From: Geosiphon pyriformis
Lineage: Eukaryota > Glomeromycota > Glomeromycetes > Archaeosporales > Geosiphonaceae
Direction: 5' to 3'
Assembly: GCA_016748015.1 (NCBI GenBank)
Contig: JAAOMT010000135.1
Location: 637,326-701,325, forward strand
DNA: 64,000 nt
Both the position numbers and the translations under genes were made by a program. Below are positions 59,754 to 64,000 of this stretch, piece after piece (position 1 is the stretch's first letter; the number at the start of each line of letters is the position of its first letter). The notes below the pieces were generated by a model. It was given only the letters and a program-made list of their open reading frames with translations, searched no databases and had not been told where the DNA came from.

Positions 59754-62536
59754 TTTGGTGCTCCCTGTGAGATATAATTTTACAGAGAACCAGCACCAAC
59801 ACACAATCATTTAAAAGTAGCAGAACCAGAAAGAATAGAGACAAACCATTTAGAATTTGCTAAATTCTTGTTTCAATATTACTGTCAACACTTGGGATTA
59901 ACTAACAATTATCTATCAACAGAATCAGCCTTTAATTTTTATGTTAATGAGAGAATCTCATATTTGCTAGGAGTACCAGTAGAAACTGACTCAGCCAGAA
60001 GAAATTTCTACAAAGAATTAATCCAAAATACCAGTCTACCAACAAATTATAATTTCACAGCAATTTTTACTAAAATCAATAAAGAAATTAAACATTACAC
60101 TTAACAAAGATACCCAATTATCTACACAAACAAAGGCAAAGAAAAACTACAAACACTAACAATGACACCTCAAAGAATACAACCACCTACTTGGAAGAAA
60201 ACAAAACTTGAATTACCAACTAATCTATTATATCATTATATATTTAGAAGTGTCATCAACATCTTATTAGCAGATACATCCACATCAAATGTGAAAACCC
60301 CATTAACACAAATACCCTTTTAAAATAAACAATCAAAAACTGATTTATTAGGAACCTATGGCAAATATTTTGAAAAATTTAAGTTGTGATCACTGACACC
60401 AACAAGATTTTGATCACTGCTATTTCTACCAGATTTCAGAATCACAAATCCTTGAAAAGTAACAAAATCAGAAGAAGAGGAAGACAACAATTAAGAATTT
60501 AATTATCAAAACCTGATTCCAAAAAATCCAGAAGTTGAAACTCCGAATATTCAAACCCAATAAACTCTGAATAATTCAAACTTCAAGTTAATTAATCAGC
60601 AAAACTTACTCTTAGAAATTGTCATTAATCAACAACCAATTGATCTAATTGCTGAACAATTTCAACAGCCACCAATATCACCTCAGCAATTACTTCTTCA
60701 ACAACCACAACAACCAAACTTGAATCCAATGGCCTATGCTCTAATAGCAAAACTTGAAAAATTCATTAGCAAAGAAGATGATGTTTAAGTATAACTAAAT
60801 AATATTGAGAAACCCATCACAGCCAATGGATAGAATGATGCCAGAGCCATATAAGCCATTTTATACTTTTTTCAAGATACTGCTGACTCATGGTATCAGA
60901 GCTTGGTCAACAAACTTTAGAATTTCAACACATTTAAGTTTGAGTTCTTGAGATATTTTAACAATAATAACAGTATTAATCACTTAGCCAATACTTTTAC
61001 TATAAGTAAAAAAAAACTGAAGCAGTTACTACTTACTTAGAATGCTTCTATAAGAACTTGCACCAAATACAAGCAATTAATGCAAATTACTTTACAGCAT
61101 CACAAATTCTGAACCAGTTTATCCATAGACTATACAGTAGTATTCTTCAATGCGTATGTCCAATGCATCCACAAACTCTCTAAGATACAGTTACCAATGC
61201 ATGGAATTTCAAATTTACAGAACTCAAAGCTAATCACACTTAAACCATTAATCTAATGATGAATGGATCATCTGAATTGGATTTTAAGTTGAAACAATTT
61301 AGTGATTCCATTAATCAAAAATTAAAGGAATACTTAGCTAACAATCAGACAATCTATTAATTTTTACAATGATGCAATAATTAAGAAAATGTGAATTATT
61401 TCCAAAATCAGTCATGTCTATTCTTCTTAACCAATCAACAGTGGCAACAGGAGATGCATGTTTGCTACTACTGTAGTAAACAAAAACATTTGAGAATTGA
61501 CTGCAGATTAAAAATAAATAACCAACAATCGAAAAATCAATATCGAAATCCTGATTGCTGGTTTCAAACTCTGAAATATCAATTCAACCCAGAAATATAT
61601 TAATTAAATTACCTATTTGTGATGTAGTTGCCAATTTATTAACCACCTATTTATCAAATTCCAGCATCCGTTTTTTATTAGCCACAGCTGCAAGTAATAT
61701 ATCAGCTCTAACAAATTCAAACACCACCACAAAACTTATTTTAAACCAGAACACAAATACCAAAAATGACACAACAAAATTGGAGATCAGTGATGGTTGT
61801 CTATTAACCAATTTCCAGTTCTTCTACCCAATAATCAGAAACATGCTCTTGGAATTGGAAGACTATATACACCCAAAACTTGAATTCTCAATACTATTTA
61901 AGTTTCTTGGTTACTCTAAAAGACATCTCATCTAACAACCAGAAACTCAACCAAAACAAATCACTTACCAGCAACATATTTCTAGCCACTGTAACCAATA
62001 ATAAATCACTAGCAGCAATTTTCCTATTTGAATTCAAGAAACCATCACAAACACTATTGTTCAGTGGAGTTGTGCTTGAAGAAAAACCCATTACTGCCAT
62101 GTACACTAATGCTAAAGTCAATGGTCAGGCCATAAAACTGATCTTAGATAGTGGTTTCAGTAGGCAGTATTATTATATAACAACTTATGGACCAATTAAG
62201 TTACTGAGTTGATTGCACTATTAGCACCAGAATCATAATAGCCAATAAAGCAACCAAAACTCTAATTGGTAAGATTGATGACTTCTCTATAGAAGTCAAT
62301 GGCATCATTGTACCAATTAAAGTATTAGTTATGGAAGCCACTCAATACTAAGTATTCATTAGTAATAATTGACTGTCCAAAACAAATACAATGCTTGATT
62401 GGATTATGCAAGAATTGCAACTCAGTCAGAATGGACAATACACATAAATACTAGCAATGTGTAGTCATTTTAAACCAGTAACAATGCATCAGCACCACTC
62501 ATCAAGTTCAATAATAAAGAAAAAAAACCTACTTGA
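59754..62536 (+). mobile_element. Ty3/gypsy family 1, copy B (gag-protease only, no own second LTR)
   Basis: Begins at the primer-binding site. Gag follows: 59868-60104 (LGLTNNYLSTESAFNFYVNE), capsid to about 61330, and knuckle CYYCSKQKHLRIDC at about 61462-61503, intact. Protease lies in 61880-62212 with LILDSG intact. Similarity to A ends at about 62536 (after AAACCTACTTGA), before the Cys-rich linker, so dUTPase, RT, integrase and 3' LTR are missing. Confidence 0.85.
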
Positions 62537-62639
62537 TGTTATCTGAGTAGAAAAACCAAAAAGCTATGGAAAAGCGTAACAAAGAAACATGACAAGAAAA
62601 ACGTGGTACAACTCAAAGTAACACAGAACAAACATGAGC

Positions 62640-62833
62640 AATAGCTAGCAATAACAAGCAATAGCTAGCAATAATAAGCAATAGCTAACAATAACAAACA
62701 ATAACTAGCAATAATAAGCAATAGCTAGCAATAACAAGCTAGCAATAATAAGCAATAGCTAGTAATAATGAGCAATAGCTAGCAATAATGAGCAATAGCT
62801 AGCAATAACAAACAATAGCTAGCAATAGTAAAG
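62640..62833 (+). repeat. Tandem array of a 20-bp unit (AATAGCTAGCAATAACAAGC)
   Basis: About ten units with substitutions and one 6-bp deletion. The unit consists of two related 10-mers and contains the palindrome GCTAGC. It is followed about 35 bp later by ATATATAAAAG (62863 on), a TATA-like box. Confidence 0.85.
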
Positions 62834-63149
62834 CAATTGAAAGCAATCCTGTAAAACCAAAAGAATATATAAAAGCAAATAGTTGTAAAAATTGAAAAGA
62901 CAGTTAGTTAGCAATCAATTTTACTTTGTATTATATTTATTATATATCCATAGTCTGAAATACAATAATTATCAAAACAAAAAATTCCAATTTGCCAATT
63001 TATATTTTCCAATTTTACGGATTTTAATTGAAATTAAAATCAGTATTTCCTACCTTTTGTTCTGGAACAGATGCCATTAGCATAAACACTTCGAATTTTT
63101 AACAATTTGGACCAATTGCTTTTGATCATGATGATTGATAGGAACTAAT

Positions 63150-63150
<1 letters not shown>
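62834..63150 (+). promoter_or_regulatory. Possible promoter/LTR-like segment downstream of the satellite
   Basis: TATA-like ATATATAAAAGC is followed by unassigned sequence and the palindrome TTCTGGAA/TTGATCATGATGATTGAT region. The order satellite, TATA, leader resembles a retrotransposon U3-R, but no partner LTR is in the window. Confidence 0.25.
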
Positions 63151-63194
<44 letters not shown>

Positions 63195-63250
63195 NNNNNN
63201 NNNNNNNNNNNNNNGTTATACTTTTATTTTTTTTTTTTTTTTTTTTTTTT
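63151..63250. other. Poly-T tract and 20-N assembly gap
   Basis: About 42 T (63152-63193), N at 63195-63214, then a second T-rich run to about 63250. Sequence on the two sides of the gap may not be truly adjacent. Confidence 0.95.
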
Positions 63251-63609
63251 CTTTTCTCTCTTCTTTTGTTTGAAGTGGCAACATAAAAAAATTGACTGTC
63301 TTGAAATAAACTTCGTGATAGCCTGGTAAAAAAGAGAAGCTCCTTCTAAGTTTTGAATATTAACATTATCTTAATAGCTTATTAGAAGGATGAAAAAACA
63401 ACACTGGACCCTAATGACTGTGCTCATTAGTGTAGAGAAGAAAGCTTACATTTGTGAAAAATGTTGTACTTGATGAAAAACAAACTCTGTGTCTTATAAC
63501 CAAAGAACTCAAATGGGTAAATTCATATCCAAGAATAAATTTTTAGAGACTAATAACACTAATATGGTAGAAAAAGCAGACAACCTTGAAAGATAACCCA
63601 AAAATAGAG

Positions 63610-64000
63610 CACCAAATGTTACCACCATATCTCACCAAGTTTACCCATAACATTTGGTGAGGTTATAAATCAACAAAAACAGAGCACTCCAGAAATACAC
63701 AAAAGTGGTGACTATTGGAACAATAGGAAAAGACTATTTCTCATATAGAAAAGCATTATTTTAATACTTTCGAAAAGATTTAGAAATACCAGCAGAAACC
63801 ACCATTGCAGAAAGTGATTTTTGTAACTATATCAATGCAAAAATCAACTGCTTGTTAAGCTACACAACTAATACAGAAAGACTTGGAAAACAAATCCATC
63901 AAAGTTTACTAAGGTACTCAACAACTACCACTATTTGAGCAATTACTGAAACTCTATGCATAGTCAATATGGATATTAAACACTACATAACAAAACAATT
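63610..64000 (+). mobile_element. Start of a third LTR retrotransposon (LTR end, primer site, gag N-terminus)
   Basis: An LTR-like end CCCATAACA (to 63653) is followed by TTTGGTGAGGTTATAAAT, placed as the primer site is in family 1. From about 63750 a broken frame reads RKDLEIPAETTIAESDFCNY and INAKINCLLSYTT, homologous to the first gag block of A and B but clearly diverged. It runs off the window edge. The sequence before it (63260-63609) is unassigned and may be its LTR. Confidence 0.6.

Noticed and set aside
60885-60905. TGGTATCAGAGC, resembling a copia primer-binding site
   Set aside because: It lies within the capsid reading frame of element B (SWYQSL), homologous to coding sequence in A.
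62640-62833. CRISPR-like array
   Set aside because: No unique spacers between units; simple tandem repeat.

Overview
The window looks like a piece of an AT-rich, transposon-swollen fungal genome. The best guess is an early-diverging lineage of the Mucoromycota/Glomeromycotina (arbuscular-mycorrhizal) type. That guess rests on two fungal-type housekeeping genes with many short introns, extreme AT content, and large Ty3/gypsy and LINE families; there is no marker gene to prove it. No tRNA, rRNA or CRISPR was seen.

Layout. 1-4970: an inverted pair of an unclassified ~950-bp repeat (R1, R2) around a LINE tail and a decayed Ty3 reverse transcriptase. 4970-9980: the only gene island. It holds an 18-exon SPT7 gene (SAGA bromodomain/histone-fold subunit, + strand) and, converging on it, a two-exon mitochondrial ribosomal protein gene of the mS37/MRP10 type (- strand). 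10,000-62,550: nested retrotransposons. Family 1 Ty3 copies are C (11400-14352, -, truncated), D (35695-45507, -, complete), A (49745-59753, +, complete) and B (59754-62536, +, truncated, sharing A's right LTR). Family 2 Ty3 copies are E (15981-24349, -) and F (27629-35335, -). Two LINE types are broken by them. An ORF1-only LINE at 14353 is split by E and resumes at 24350. A full LINE starts at about 25380, is split by F and D, and ends at about 48215. A third repeat R copy lies at 48790-49744. 62,640-64,000: a 20-bp satellite, an assembly gap, and the start of a third LTR element.

Most notable content. Family 1 carries a trimeric-type dUTPase domain between protease and reverse transcriptase (clear in A, recognisable in D). 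Both Ty3 families carry an extra ORF between integrase and the 3' LTR. Almost all element ORFs are broken. In the stretch of A that was checked, the stops fall where Trp or Gln is expected, and catalytic Asp codons have become Asn. CpG is nearly absent from the transposons but common in the two host genes. Together this points to C-to-T decay of repeats (RIP-like or methylation-driven) sparing the gene island.

All element boundaries were read by eye from LTR ends (TGTTA...TAACA, often decayed to TATTA/TAATA) and from comparison between copies inside the window.
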